DNA of 64,000 nt from Anaerohalosphaera lusitana (GTDB lineage Bacteria; Planctomycetota; Phycisphaerae; Sedimentisphaerales; Anaerohalosphaeraceae): positions 1,178,001 through 1,242,000 of the forward strand of contig NZ_CP019791.1 in the NCBI RefSeq assembly GCF_002007645.1, read 5' to 3'. Made by a program: the position numbers and the translations under genes. The notes under the pieces were generated by a model that was not told the DNA's origin, searched no databases, and saw only the letters and a program-made list of their open reading frames with translations. Position 1 is the first letter of the stretch. Every line of letters begins with the position of its first letter. Positions 1-11,585 of this stretch are shown one piece after another.

Positions 1-906
1 ATTCCGATGATGCAGCATATGGCCGCGAGCGGTGTTGACTTTGGAGTTGCCTGCGGAGATATGGCTGAGAACGGAGGTAACTATGGGAGCGTTAAGGCAT
101 ATTTCCTTGATCGTGTCGTGAAGTATCTTGGTTCTGTTGTGCCGTTTACTGTTGCCTGGGGCAATCATGACAATTACGGCAATGCAATGATCAAGAAATA
201 TACTGATGCAGGTCCTGGTAATTATTCGTTCGATTATGCGGGTTGTCACTTCATTTGTATCGATGATGCATATCGAAGCAACTACAGTTGGATAGAGAAT
301 GATCTGCAGGCAGCGGTTGCCGACAATGCACGATACATTTTCGTATTCGTGCACAGGCCGCCATACTGCGAGCGATGGATTGATGGTGATTCTGCTTTCA
401 GAACCTATCTTGTACCTCTGTTTGAACAGTATGGAGTAGATGCGTGCTTTAGCGGCCACACTCATGAATACGAACGAGGCTTTTCGAACGGAGTATATTA
501 CTGCATAACCGGCGGGGGAAGTTGGCTCGATCATGGCGAACCGGTTGTTTACGACTGGAGCCATATGACAGTCGGCGGTGCTCATGATCTTGCATCGGGT
601 ATAAATGGCGGGCTAGTCAATGAGTATGTCAGGATCGATGTGGATGAATATGGCTTTACGGCCAGCATTGTACCGTTTTATTCGGACGGAACTTACCGGC
701 CGGGCATAGACGAAACATTCAGCAAGACTGATCCGCTGGCGGACATCAATGATGACGGAAGCGTGGACTTGAGTGATATGGCTCGGTTGGCAGAAAACTG
801 GCTTGCGCCTTGCACGGACTGTGCCGGTGCGGATGTCAACGGTGACGATTCCGTCGATATGGACGATCTTGCCATCATAGCCGGCAGTTGGATGTGGCAG
901 CAATAG
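1..906 (+). CDS. Secreted metallophosphoesterase with dockerin-like C-terminus (5' partial)
   Basis: The frame is open from base 1 and an ATG at 7 is only an internal methionine: the downstream paralogue (1078-3180) has the same I-P-M-M-Q-H-M stretch in mid-protein, so the real start lies outside the window. Visible calcineurin-like phosphoesterase motifs in order are GVACGDM (metal Asp), WGNHD, VFVHRPPY and SGHTHEYER. These form a two-metal site expected to hydrolyse phosphomonoesters or diesters outside the cell. The last ~55 residues hold two Ca-binding dockerin-like repeats, DINDDGSVDLSD and DVNGDDSVDMDD, each followed by a hydrophobic helix. This type of C-terminal module is common in secreted planctomycete proteins. 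The exact substrate cannot be told from sequence. Confidence 0.88.
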   Translation: MPMMQHMAASGVDFGVACGDMAENGGNYGSVKAYFLDRVVKYLGSVVPFTVAWGNHDNYGNAMIKKYTDAGPGNYSFDYAGCHFICIDDAYRSNYSWIENDLQAAVADNARYIFVFVHRPPYCERWIDGDSAFRTYLVPLFEQYGVDACFSGHTHEYERGFSNGVYYCITGGGSWLDHGEPVVYDWSHMTVGGAHDLASGINGGLVNEYVRIDVDEYGFTASIVPFYSDGTYRPGIDETFSKTDPLADINDDGSVDLSDMARLAENWLAPCTDCAGADVNGDDSVDMDDLAIIAGSWMWQQ

Positions 907-962
907 AATATTTTTTTGGAGAATTTTGGCGTCTTTAGGAAAAGTCAAGCTTTGTTGCAACT

Positions 963-989
963 GGGCGGTGGTCAAACGATTCACCGCCC
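963..989. other. Leader hairpin between the two phosphoesterase genes
   Basis: GGGCGGTG (963-970) pairs perfectly with CACCGCCC (982-989) across an 11-base loop. No T-run follows, so it is not a canonical terminator. It is more likely a stabilising or regulatory structure in the leader of the next gene, whose strong Shine-Dalgarno (AAAAAGGAG) lies just before the ATG at 1078. The rest of 907-1077 shows nothing recognisable. Confidence 0.35.
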
Positions 990-1077
990 GGTTAGCAGGG
1001 CTCGAGAAAGGAGGTGTAGACAGGCTCATGTAGTAAGGCGGTTAAATGGGGGAAACGCACGGAAAAAGGAGATAGAC

Positions 1078-3180
1078 ATGAAGTGTTTAAGATTTACGTT
1101 ATGTTGTGCGCTTGTAATGGCGGGGATGACTTTTGGAGCGGATCCAGCGGTGCTTGTCGGACAATGGGATTTTGACGATGCCCAAAACCTGACGCTGGCA
1201 ACCCTTGGTAATGATCTGACTTTAAGCGGGCAGGATTACGCGGTAACCGGTTGTGAGGTATCGGATGGTGCCGCAAGGATTGGGGTCGGCAGTCATTATA
1301 TCTGCGATCATGGGATCGCACCGGCGTCCGGCGAAACCTATGTTAATGAATTCAGCCTTGTGATGGATGTCAGCTTTCCGGACAGCAGCACGGGTTTATG
1401 GAAGGCGCTTTATCAGACAAATAACTCCAACGCAAATGACGGCGATTGCTTCATAAGTCCTGTTGGCGCAGTAGGTGTGTCGAGCACTGGTTATACTGAT
1501 GATGCGTCACCGGTATTTCTTGCTCAGGCTGATGCGTGGCACCGTATTGTTATAGTCGTCGATAGTGAGAAGCAGTATGATATTTTCGTCGACGGCTCCA
1601 GGTATTTGCAGGGTACGCCCCAGCCGACGGATGGGCGGTTTACTCTCGATCCACAAGTGTTATTCTTTGCGGATGAAAATAGCGAAGACAATGCAATGGA
1701 TGTCTCAACGATCTTACTTTACAAGGGCGTGCTTACGGACTCAGAAGTTGCTGCTTTGAACGGGCCTCTCGGTCAGGATCCGTCACAGACAGGCTCAATG
1801 CTCACAGATCCTTATCTGCAGAACCTTAAATCTGATAGAATCACAATTATGTGGGAACTACAGCAGCAGGAAACCTGCACCGTCGACTATGGTCCTGATG
1901 AATCATACGGCAATACAGCGAATCCTTCCAGTACAACATCCAGTGCCGGGACTGAGATTTACTCCTGTGAGCTTACTGGTCTGACGGCAGGCGCTACTTA
2001 TCATTTCCGTGTAAATATTGCCCAACAGACAGGTGCTGATCGAACCTTTACTACGTCTCCTGCCGGTGAGGCAGACTTTTCGTTCGCAGTCTGGTCGGAC
2101 AGCCAGGGGGCGAGCAATGCGACAATTCCGATGATGCAGCATATGGCGGGCAGCGGGGTGGATTTCGGCGTCGCCTGTGGAGACATGTGCGAGAACGGCG
2201 GTGACTACGGCAGCGTCAATGCGTACTTCCTGGATAGAGTGGCCGAACATCTGGGGCAGGTGGTGCCATTTGATATCGCATGGGGGAATCATGATGGATA
2301 CGGTAACGCTATGATCAAGGAATTCAGCGATTTCGGTGCAGGTAATTATTCATTTACACGTGCAAATTGTTATTTTATCTGTATCGATAATGAATACCGG
2401 TCAGATTACAACTGGATAGAAAGCGAACTGCAGACGGCGGTAAACAACAACGCACGCCATATATTCGTATTTGTCCACAGGCCTCCTTATTGCGAACGAT
2501 GGTACGACGGTGAGGCGGATTTCCGTACAAATCTTGTACCGCTTTTTGAGCAGTACGGCGTTGACGCTTGCTTCAGCGGCCACACGCACGAATATGAGCG
2601 GGGCTTTCTGAACGATGTCTATTACTGCATAACTGGCGGCGGAAGTTGGCTCGATCATTCAGAACCGCTTGTTTACGACTGGAGTCATATGACTGTTGGC
2701 GGTTACCACGATCTCGGAAGCGGCATTACTGGTGGGCTTGTCAATGAATATGTTCGCGTGGATGTCGACAGCAATGGCTGGACCGCTACGATGATCGCAT
2801 TTGATCCCGACGGCAATCCACTGACCGGTGTAACGGATTCCTTCAGTGCTGTGTCTGGTGGCTGTACACCTTCTTCCACCTATGTTCATTCGATAGTTCC
2901 TGGAACGTCGAAGGGCAGCAAAGGACAGGAGTACGGTCAGGTTAATGTGACTGTTTTTGACGATTGCGGCAACCTGGTTGCTGGGGCAGACGTGACCGGT
3001 ACTTTCAGCGGTGATTTCTCCGAGCAGCATGCGGCTACTACCAATGCAAGTGGAATCGCTGTAATAACAACGGCTGCACAGGTAAAGAAGCCGGCTTATA
3101 TGTTCTGCGTGGACAGCATTTCACATCCTACGCTGAGTTATGACGCTTCATCTAACACGGAAACCTGTGACAATTACTGA
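1078..3180 (+). CDS. Secreted LamG / Fn3-like / metallophosphoesterase protein with Ig-like C-terminus
   Basis: 700 aa. The start at 1078 is chosen because AAAAAGGAG precedes it and the product then begins with a signal peptide (MKCLRF..., hydrophobic core, cleavage near FGA-DPA); the frame is open further upstream but that stretch is not protein-like. Order of parts: concanavalin/LamG-like jelly roll (~25-235), Fn3-like purple-acid-phosphatase N-domain (~245-335), calcineurin-like phosphoesterase (~340-590) with GVACGDM, WGNHD, VFVHRPPY and SGHTHEYER, then an invasin/Big_1-like Ig fold (~605-700). The catalytic domain is highly similar to the gene just upstream, so the pair is a tandem duplication. 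The C-terminal modules differ: dockerin-like upstream, Ig-like here. Probably secreted; substrate unknown. Confidence 0.9.
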   Translation: MKCLRFTLCCALVMAGMTFGADPAVLVGQWDFDDAQNLTLATLGNDLTLSGQDYAVTGCEVSDGAARIGVGSHYICDHGIAPASGETYVNEFSLVMDVSFPDSSTGLWKALYQTNNSNANDGDCFISPVGAVGVSSTGYTDDASPVFLAQADAWHRIVIVVDSEKQYDIFVDGSRYLQGTPQPTDGRFTLDPQVLFFADENSEDNAMDVSTILLYKGVLTDSEVAALNGPLGQDPSQTGSMLTDPYLQNLKSDRITIMWELQQQETCTVDYGPDESYGNTANPSSTTSSAGTEIYSCELTGLTAGATYHFRVNIAQQTGADRTFTTSPAGEADFSFAVWSDSQGASNATIPMMQHMAGSGVDFGVACGDMCENGGDYGSVNAYFLDRVAEHLGQVVPFDIAWGNHDGYGNAMIKEFSDFGAGNYSFTRANCYFICIDNEYRSDYNWIESELQTAVNNNARHIFVFVHRPPYCERWYDGEADFRTNLVPLFEQYGVDACFSGHTHEYERGFLNDVYYCITGGGSWLDHSEPLVYDWSHMTVGGYHDLGSGITGGLVNEYVRVDVDSNGWTATMIAFDPDGNPLTGVTDSFSAVSGGCTPSSTYVHSIVPGTSKGSKGQEYGQVNVTVFDDCGNLVAGADVTGTFSGDFSEQHAATTNASGIAVITTAAQVKKPAYMFCVDSISHPTLSYDASSNTETCDNY

Positions 3181-3198
3181 TTTGGATACTTCTCTCGT

Positions 3199-3236
3199 GG
3201 CTCTGTGGGCTCAGGCCTGCAGAGCCTTCTTTTTTA
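3199..3236 (+). terminator. Rho-independent terminator after the phosphoesterase gene
   Basis: GGCTCTG (3199-3205) pairs with CAGAGCC (3220-3226), followed by TTCTTTTTT. It lies 18 bases past the stop codon. The rest of the gap to 3440 shows no gene; a TATACT hexamer at 3399-3404 could be the -10 of the ATPase gene but no good -35 was seen. Confidence 0.8.
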
Positions 3237-3440
3237 TCAGATTGGCCATATCTCTACCTTGGGCGCGGGACATGGTTAAGGGTATCACCTAATTACCGCT
3301 AAGATGATTGCTTAATTTCACTTCCATTGTGACTGAAAGAAATTGCCGTAAGAAATTATGCTTGTTTATCTCGTTCATTTGCCTTCTTATATTGGAGGTA
3401 TACTTTAATGAATTGAGTTTCAGCGGAGGGCGATCATCTT

Positions 3441-6152
3441 ATGGCGTCTGCGCATAAAGAAGGTAATGCTTTTATAGAAACTCCCTGGGTTCAAACTGCA
3501 GAGGATTGTCTGGCCCGAGCCAAAACGGATCCGTCAAAGGGGCTTAGCGATGCCGAAGCCGATCATCGCAGACAAACGTGGGGGATGAACCGGCTCAAAG
3601 AGTCACAAAATAAGAGTACATGGCAAATCCTCGTTAATCAGTTCAAGAGCATGATCGTGGCAGTACTGATCCTGGCGGCAATTGCCTCTTTCGCATTTGG
3701 TGACTGGATCGAGGGTGTGGCCATCCTCATTGTGGTTGTGATAAACACAGTCATCGGGCTGTTTATGGAGCTTAAGGCTGTTCGTTCGATGGAAGCGCTG
3801 CGGCAGATGGAACAGATAACCACTACGGTGCTGCGAGACGGTTCGGCCCAGCGGATAGATGCTGCGCACCTGGTTCCCGGCGACATCATTATTCTGGAAG
3901 CGGGTGATATTGTATCGTCTGACATGCGGCTGCTGGAAGCGGCAAAATTGCGGGTCGACGAATCGATGCTTACGGGCGAGTCGGTTGCAGTTTACAAGTC
4001 CACGGAACCGATCGACAATGAATCAACGCCGGTCGCGGATCGAAAGAATATGCTCTTCAAGGGGACGGCCCTGGTTGGAGGGTCGGGCAAGGCGGTGGTC
4101 ACTGCTACAGGTATGATGACGGAGCTGGGGCATATTTCCGAGCTTACGGAACAGTCGGACGAAGAAGAATTTACGCCGTTAGAAAAACGTCTGGGGCAAT
4201 TCGGCAAGAAACTTCTGTGGATAACTTTCGGTATCGTCATTGTCGTAGGTGCGGTCGGAGTCTTCCAGGGCAGAGATATGGTGACGATGATAAAGACCGC
4301 TGTTGCACTTGCGATCGCTGCGATCCCCGAGGGCCTGCCGATCGTTGCAACGATAGCGATGGCTAGAGGTATGCTGCGTATGGCCAGACGTAATGCCATC
4401 GTAAAAAAGCTCGCGGCGGTAGAGACACTGGGCGGTACCAACGTGATCTGCACCGACAAGACGGGTACGCTTACCGAGAACAAAATGACCGTCACACAGC
4501 TCGCTTTGCCTGAGGGGAAGATCGATGTTCATGCACAGAAATCCGAGACCGGCAGTTACTTTGAAAAGGACGGAGGGTTTATCGATCCGGGCGAGGATGC
4601 TGTTTTGGCGGAGATGCTAAAAGTTTTTGTTCTTTGTAACAATGCTTCGCTGCATGAAGAGGAAGATAAGGCGGTTGGTGATCCACTGGAGGTCGCTCTG
4701 CTCGAAGCGGCGGCCAAGGCAGACATGCATCGCCCTGAGCTGGCGGACCGAATGCCTGAGGAGCGGGAGGAGGCGTTTGATCCGAGCATCCGCAAGATGG
4801 CGACGTTCAATCGTGAAGTGGACGAACTGTATGTGGCTGTCAAGGGTGCTGCCGAAGCGGTGTTGGAGGTTTCCACGCATGTCCGGGAGGACGGGGGTGC
4901 GGCGGAGCTCGATGAAGCAAAGCGTGACGAATGGCTGGATCTGAATGAGAAAATGGCCCGGGAAGGCTTGCGTGTTCTCTCGGCTGCGTACAAAACAGTA
5001 TCGTCGACAGATGAAGAACCATATGAGGGACTGACGTTCTTAGGGTTGATCGGGATGATGGACCCGCCTCGCCAGGACGTCGACAAGGCCATTGAAAAAT
5101 GTCACCATGCCGGCTTGCGGGTCGTTATGGTCACAGGTGATCAGAAAGAGACCGCGGGTTATATCGCGTCGGCGATCGGACTTGCGCATAACGATGGCGA
5201 CGAGATTATCGAGGGCAAAGATATTCGGCCGGTGGAGGAACTTTCGGATGATGAACGCGACCGCTTTGTAAGGTCCCATGTTTTCGCCCGCGTCAGTCCC
5301 GAGCAGAAGCTGAATCTGATCGGCATTCATCGCAAGGCCGGCAGTGTCGTTGCGATGACCGGTGATGGTGTTAACGATGCGCCGAGTCTGCAGAATGCGG
5401 ACATAGGGATAGCGATGGGCGGACGCGGCACACAGGTCGCGCAGGAAGCTTCGGACATGGTGCTCAAGGACGATGCGTTCTCGACGATCGTGGCGGCGAT
5501 CGAGCATGGCCGCATTATCTTTGACAATATACGCAAGTTCGTTGTCTACCTGCTTTCGGGTAATGCGGGTGAGATCATGATCGTTTTTTTTGCCAGCCTG
5601 CTTGGGCTGCCAATGCCGATACTTCCGCTGCAGATACTTTTCCTGAATATTATCAGTGATGTGTTTCCCGCGTTGGCACTGGGGTTGAGCGAAGGCAGCG
5701 GCGATGAAATGAATCGGCCGCCCAGGGACTCTTCCGAGCCTGTATTGACGCTCAAGCACTGGGGGGGAGTCTTCGGCTGGGGGCTGCTGATCGCGGTGCC
5801 TGTTCTGGCGGTGTTCGTGTGGTGCCTCGAAGGCCTTGAATGGAATACGGAAAGCGCGGTTACCATATCGTTTCTGTCGCTGGCGTTCGGCAGACTTTGG
5901 CACATATTCAATATGCGGGACCAGAGATCGCATTTCATAAAGAATGAAATTGTTCGCAACAGATATGTATGGTATGCGCTTGGCCTGTGCACATTGCTGC
6001 TGCTGGGCCTGGTCTATCTGCCGGTCATTTCGGATGTGCTTCAATTAACGCAACCCGCCGTGCATGGCTGGACGCTGATCATTGCAGTCAGCCTGATCCC
6101 GTATGTGCTTGGACAGTTGTTCCGCGAGATCCCAATGGGAGAAAGCAAGTGA
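3441..6152 (+). CDS. P2A-type cation-transporting ATPase (probable Ca2+ pump)
   Basis: 903 aa, full length for the SERCA/PMR1-like bacterial family. Visible motifs: LTGES in the actuator (~176), phosphorylation loop CTDKTGTLTE (~337), and hinge GDGVNDAP (~640). Residues that coordinate calcium in SERCA are kept: PEGLP in M4, the Asn and Glu of SGNAGE in M5, and the Asn, Ser/Thr and Asp pattern of NIISD in M6. This favours Ca2+ (possibly Mn2+) efflux across the inner membrane over H+, K+ or Mg2+ transport. There is an N-terminal cation-ATPase domain and about ten membrane segments. A weak GGAGGGCGATC Shine-Dalgarno precedes the ATG. It stands alone between a terminator and the convergent sulfate operon. 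Confidence 0.9.
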   Translation: MASAHKEGNAFIETPWVQTAEDCLARAKTDPSKGLSDAEADHRRQTWGMNRLKESQNKSTWQILVNQFKSMIVAVLILAAIASFAFGDWIEGVAILIVVVINTVIGLFMELKAVRSMEALRQMEQITTTVLRDGSAQRIDAAHLVPGDIIILEAGDIVSSDMRLLEAAKLRVDESMLTGESVAVYKSTEPIDNESTPVADRKNMLFKGTALVGGSGKAVVTATGMMTELGHISELTEQSDEEEFTPLEKRLGQFGKKLLWITFGIVIVVGAVGVFQGRDMVTMIKTAVALAIAAIPEGLPIVATIAMARGMLRMARRNAIVKKLAAVETLGGTNVICTDKTGTLTENKMTVTQLALPEGKIDVHAQKSETGSYFEKDGGFIDPGEDAVLAEMLKVFVLCNNASLHEEEDKAVGDPLEVALLEAAAKADMHRPELADRMPEEREEAFDPSIRKMATFNREVDELYVAVKGAAEAVLEVSTHVREDGGAAELDEAKRDEWLDLNEKMAREGLRVLSAAYKTVSSTDEEPYEGLTFLGLIGMMDPPRQDVDKAIEKCHHAGLRVVMVTGDQKETAGYIASAIGLAHNDGDEIIEGKDIRPVEELSDDERDRFVRSHVFARVSPEQKLNLIGIHRKAGSVVAMTGDGVNDAPSLQNADIGIAMGGRGTQVAQEASDMVLKDDAFSTIVAAIEHGRIIFDNIRKFVVYLLSGNAGEIMIVFFASLLGLPMPILPLQILFLNIISDVFPALALGLSEGSGDEMNRPPRDSSEPVLTLKHWGGVFGWGLLIAVPVLAVFVWCLEGLEWNTESAVTISFLSLAFGRLWHIFNMRDQRSHFIKNEIVRNRYVWYALGLCTLLLLGLVYLPVISDVLQLTQPAVHGWTLIIAVSLIPYVLGQLFREIPMGESK

Positions 6153-6197
6153 TTCGCTCTAGCAGTACGAGTGTACTTGGCTGATCGCGTGACGGCT

Positions 6198-7751
6198 TTA
6201 ACCAGAGTATGTGCTCACAATTTCGCTGATGTGAGTCTTCGTGAAGCCGTCTTTCTTTACCAGCGTCTTGATCATCTCTGGTACCGTCTTTTCGGAGACA
6301 GTTCCTATTTTGGTTCCGAGCCGGGTTTGGCCCTGGGTCATGTCCGAGCCGGCATACACGTCATAATGGGGCACTGCTTCTCCATCGACGCGTTTGAGGC
6401 GGCCCTGCAGGCCGAGATCCGCGATCTGGTGCTGGCCGCACGAGTTTGGGCATCCGCTAACCCGGATGGTTCTACCGGTGCCGAAAGCGGTTACGTTCGT
6501 GATAGCTTCTTCGATTTCCTGCCCCATTTCGCGCGAACGGCATATGCCGAGTCTGCATGTCGAAGCTCCTGTGCAGGCAGCGACCGTTATGTTGTGGTCC
6601 CTTCGGAGTCCGAGTTCGCCCAGCCTTGCATTTACTTTACCGATGTCATCACCCGCTACGGAAGTGATGAGCAGGTTCTGTGCTTGCGTGATCCTTACGG
6701 GAGCCGCTGAATGTTCACTCGCAAGCTGTGCCACTGCGAGCAGATCGTCCGCCTCGATGTCGCCCATAGACACATGGACCTTAACCGTGTATCCGCCGGA
6801 CTGTTTGTCCGCTTTTATGTTGCCGGGCAAATCAGCGTCACTTGCGTCTTCTTCGATTGGGGCGGGTTCGGGGTATAGCTGTCGGATGTTCGGCACCTGG
6901 CCTCGAAGGCCGTCTTGAGTGACGTGTTCTCTTGCCTTTTTGTATAGCTGCACGAATTCATCATCGCCCACGCGATCGAGTACGTAACGCAGGCGGGCCT
7001 TGCGTCGATTGGTCCTGTCGCCGTGCTCTTCGAATACCAGCTTCATCGCTTCGACAACCTGCAGGAAGTCATCGGCAGATATGAATTCTTCGATGAGAAT
7101 GCCTGCACGCGGTTTGGAGCCGAGTCCGCCGCCGCCATATACCTGGAAGCCTTTATTGCCGTTACGGACAGCAGCAAAGAAGCCGAGATCGTTAATACCT
7201 GCGAATGCGCAGTCGTCGGAACAGCCCGAAAAGGCGACCTTGAACTTGCGAGGCAGTGCGAAGGAACTCTCGTCCGAAAGCAGAAATTCACCGGCTGCGA
7301 CAGCATAAGGAGCGACGTCAAACTTTTCGTTCGGGCAGACGCCGCTACGAGGGCACGCGGTCACGTTGCGTACGGTGTTGCCGCCGCCTCCGCCGCTGGC
7401 CAGGCCAACTTCGAGCAGGCTTTCCATGATCGCGGGCGTATCCTCAATCGAAACGCCGTGGATCTGAAAGTCCTGTCGTGTGGTTACATGCACAACACTG
7501 TTGCCAAATTCTTTGCTCAGAGCGGCGATCCGTTCGAGCTGTTCGCTCCAGACCTGTCCGGCACCAATACGCACTCGCACCATATATTTGCCGTCCTTTC
7601 TAAGTTCATAGATGCCCATCGACTTAAACTCGTTCTTTGAGATATCACCCGCAAGATATCCCTGCACTTGCGAGCCGTGTCCGCGGGCGCGCCTTATCAG
7701 AGGTTCGGACAATCTCAAAATTGATCTGGCTTTAGATCCGTCAGGTATCAT
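6198..7751 (-). CDS. Ferredoxin-type sulfite/nitrite reductase, last gene of the sulfate operon
   Basis: 517 aa from the ATG at 7751; a TTG at 7781 in frame is possible but overlaps the upstream gene. Two ferredoxin-like halves and two sirohaem/4Fe-4S catalytic segments are visible. The ligand cysteines are in CTGASTC (~393 and 399) and GCPNSC (~434 and 438). The family performs six-electron reduction of sulfite to sulfide or nitrite to ammonia. Its place directly behind the cysD/cysN-like and APS-reductase genes, 26 bases after the CysN-C stop, argues for sulfite. No flavoprotein subunit is nearby, so a ferredoxin is the likely electron donor. Cytoplasmic. High confidence in the family, good confidence in the substrate from context. 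Confidence 0.88.
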   Translation of the reverse strand: MIPDGSKARSILRLSEPLIRRARGHGSQVQGYLAGDISKNEFKSMGIYELRKDGKYMVRVRIGAGQVWSEQLERIAALSKEFGNSVVHVTTRQDFQIHGVSIEDTPAIMESLLEVGLASGGGGGNTVRNVTACPRSGVCPNEKFDVAPYAVAAGEFLLSDESSFALPRKFKVAFSGCSDDCAFAGINDLGFFAAVRNGNKGFQVYGGGGLGSKPRAGILIEEFISADDFLQVVEAMKLVFEEHGDRTNRRKARLRYVLDRVGDDEFVQLYKKAREHVTQDGLRGQVPNIRQLYPEPAPIEEDASDADLPGNIKADKQSGGYTVKVHVSMGDIEADDLLAVAQLASEHSAAPVRITQAQNLLITSVAGDDIGKVNARLGELGLRRDHNITVAACTGASTCRLGICRSREMGQEIEEAITNVTAFGTGRTIRVSGCPNSCGQHQIADLGLQGRLKRVDGEAVPHYDVYAGSDMTQGQTRLGTKIGTVSEKTVPEMIKTLVKKDGFTKTHISEIVSTYSG

Positions 7752-7777
7752 AATTTTAATCCGTCTAATTGTAATAA

Positions 7778-9619
<1,842 letters not shown>

Positions 9620-9656
9620 AGAAAAATCACTGCGTATGTTCGATTATCTAGCCGGA

Positions 9657-10538
9657 CTACATATACCCGTCACGTCTAAGTGACTCGAGGCTGTTGCCGT
9701 CTTCCTTGTCCTGTTCTCGCCCGGACCGCTCAGCGATATTGGCGAACTTGCCGCTGGTGAGCTCCTCGACAATTTCGTGCACATTGCTCGCGGTCGATTC
9801 GACGGGCTTTGTGCAGGGGCCGCAACCGAGCGACCTGTATCGTGTGCCGTCTCCCTGATCGAAGTACAGATCAATGATCGGGATGTTCTCGCGTTCGATG
9901 TACTGCCAGATGTTCAGCTCGGTCCAGTCCAGCAGAGGGTGCACCCGGACATGCGTACCTGGTGCGAAATCGGTCTTGAACTGATTCCATAGCTCGGGCG
10001 GCTGATCGCCGACATCCCAGTCGTTCTCTTTGTCACGCGGACTGAAGTATCGCTCCTTGCTCCGCGAGCCTTCCTCGTCTGAACGCACACCGGCGATCAC
10101 ACCGGTATAGGGTTTTGAATCTTTTTCCTGCACGTACTTGCCGGTTTCGTGATCGAGCACCCACCGCGGCCAACTGCCTTCGAGGGTGTTCTTCAGTGCC
10201 ATGCTCTTGAGTTTGCGGCAGCAGTCCATCCGGCTAACTCCGCCGTCCGGGAATGTCTGTCGTTTCTTGACAGCTTCTGTGTTCTGACCGACGACCATGT
10301 TCAGGTTCCACCGCATCGCCAGTTCGTCACGGTACTCGATCATTGCCGGTATCTTGAAACTGGTATCGATGTGCACCAGCGGGATCGGTACGTGGCCGAA
10401 GAACGCTTTGCGGGCAAGCCACAGAAGCACGGTGCTGTCCTTGCCGATCGACCACAGCATTGCCAGGTCCTTGAATTCTCTATATGCTTCACGCAATATA
10501 AATACGCTCTGAGCTTCGAGTCTTTCCAGATGATCCAT
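9657..10538 (-). CDS. cysD: Sulfate adenylyltransferase small subunit
   Basis: 293 aa. The start at 10538 ([12 protein letters not shown]) is chosen because AAAGGAAAG lies just upstream and because the family begins with this leucine-rich helix; a longer frame upstream is basic and non-homologous. The ATP-PPase signature SIGKDSTV and the following IDTSFK segment are present, and the protein ends in RRDGYM as is usual for CysD. It adenylates sulfate to APS together with the GTPase subunit encoded next. It lies 32 bases after the APS reductase gene. Length is normal for the family (about 300 aa). Confidence 0.95.
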   Translation of the reverse strand: MDHLERLEAQSVFILREAYREFKDLAMLWSIGKDSTVLLWLARKAFFGHVPIPLVHIDTSFKIPAMIEYRDELAMRWNLNMVVGQNTEAVKKRQTFPDGGVSRMDCCRKLKSMALKNTLEGSWPRWVLDHETGKYVQEKDSKPYTGVIAGVRSDEEGSRSKERYFSPRDKENDWDVGDQPPELWNQFKTDFAPGTHVRVHPLLDWTELNIWQYIERENIPIIDLYFDQGDGTRYRSLGCGPCTKPVESTASNVHEIVEELTSGKFANIAERSGREQDKEDGNSLESLRRDGYM

Positions 10539-10570
10539 TTTAGCTTTCCTTTTATGTCTGTATCGTTTAG

Positions 10571-11293
10571 CTACACCTTTTCGGTCTCGGTTTTCTTCGG
10601 GCCCAGGTGCAGTCCGCATTCTTTATGTTCAGGATTTTCCCACCACCATCTGCCCGCACGAATGTCCTCTCCGGGTTTTATCGCGCGAGTACACGGTGCA
10701 CAGCCGATGCTTTCATATCCCATATCGTGCAGCTTATTGTACGGTACATCATTCTGCCGGACGTAGTCCCAGACCATTTCGGTCGACCAACCCGCCAGTG
10801 GGCTGATCTTGACAAGGCCGTTGCCCGCGTCCCATTCGACGGTCTGCAGATCTGTACGCGTAGGTGATTGTTCGGCACGCAGGCCGCAAATCCAGGCGTC
10901 CAACCGGGCGAGTTTTCGCTTCAGTGGTTCGACCTTGCGTATCGCACAGCAGGCCTTGCGTTTTTCGACGCTGTCGTAAAAACTGTTCGGTCCGTTCTTG
11001 CTGACGAATTCGCTGAGCTTGTCTCCGTCGGGAGCGAGCACCTCGATATCGATGCCGTACCTTCTTCGGGTTGCATCGATGACTTTGTATGTTTCTTCGG
11101 GAAGCCGTCCCGTGTCCAAAGTAAATATTTCGATCGCGAGACCGGCTTTGGCAATCTTTTCTGTTATGATCTGATCCTCCGCGCTGAAACTGGAAGCGAG
11201 TGCGATCCTGCCGTCAAACATTTTGCCCGCAACTGCAAGCAGTTCATCCGCGTCGTGTATATTCTGCAGCTTTTCGATCAGTTCATTTGTCAT
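10571..11293 (-). CDS. cysH: Assimilatory APS reductase (CysH family, 4Fe-4S type)
   Basis: 240 aa from the ATG at 11293, preceded by GAGGAG. Two adjacent cysteines (115-116, KACCAI) and a CxxC (198-201, GCAPC) form the iron-sulfur ligand set that marks APS reductases and is lacking in enterobacterial PAPS reductases. The nucleophilic cysteine is at 226 in ECGLH near the C-terminus. It should reduce adenylyl sulfate to sulfite and AMP with thioredoxin. This makes APS kinase unnecessary for assimilation, which fits the degenerate kinase domain of the CysN-C fusion two genes downstream. Cytoplasmic. It is separated from the DUF2061 gene by 10 bases. Confidence 0.92.
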   Translation of the reverse strand: MTNELIEKLQNIHDADELLAVAGKMFDGRIALASSFSAEDQIITEKIAKAGLAIEIFTLDTGRLPEETYKVIDATRRRYGIDIEVLAPDGDKLSEFVSKNGPNSFYDSVEKRKACCAIRKVEPLKRKLARLDAWICGLRAEQSPTRTDLQTVEWDAGNGLVKISPLAGWSTEMVWDYVRQNDVPYNKLHDMGYESIGCAPCTRAIKPGEDIRAGRWWWENPEHKECGLHLGPKKTETEKV

Positions 11294-11303
11294 TTTTTGC
11301 TCC

Positions 11304-11528
11304 TCATACATGTTCGGAACCAGCTCTGCTAAATCTGCCAAAGTCGATTTTGGTCCACAGTCGTTCGTGATAATAGTAGATCGCGAATTTGATTACCGTG
11401 TCAGCCACACCGATACTTGCAGCTTTGTCGACTTCACCGATCAGAAATAATGCAACTGAAAACGTTATCATCGTGGCCAATACTCTCCAGCTCAACGATT
11501 TGAATATGCTTCTCCAATGACTTTCCAT
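11304..11528 (-). CDS. DUF2061 small membrane protein
   Basis: 74 aa with two hydrophobic segments (~14-32 and ~36-54) and the conserved ending YYYHERLW followed by a basic tail. It matches the DUF2061 family, which is often encoded inside cysteine/sulfate assimilation clusters; its biochemical role is not established. Here it sits between the Rrf2 regulator and APS reductase genes in the same leftward operon, so a role linked to sulfate uptake or sulfite handling at the inner membrane is inferred from context only. Confidence 0.82.
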   Translation of the reverse strand: MESHWRSIFKSLSWRVLATMITFSVALFLIGEVDKAASIGVADTVIKFAIYYYHERLWTKIDFGRFSRAGSEHV

Positions 11529-11585
11529 TCTTACCTCAGCATTCCCATGTTTTTAGTAGGGTATATTTGTAAAAAAACTATCAAG

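Noticed and set aside
5040-6044. Long open frame (334 codons) on the minus strand across the P-type ATPase gene
   Set aside because: Fully antisense to conserved ATPase motifs, low-complexity Arg/Gln/His-rich translation, no ribosome site; a codon-usage shadow.
6171-7640. Several plus-strand frames across the sulfite reductase gene
   Set aside because: They mirror the conserved reductase sequence in the opposite strand; the reductase motifs are unambiguous.
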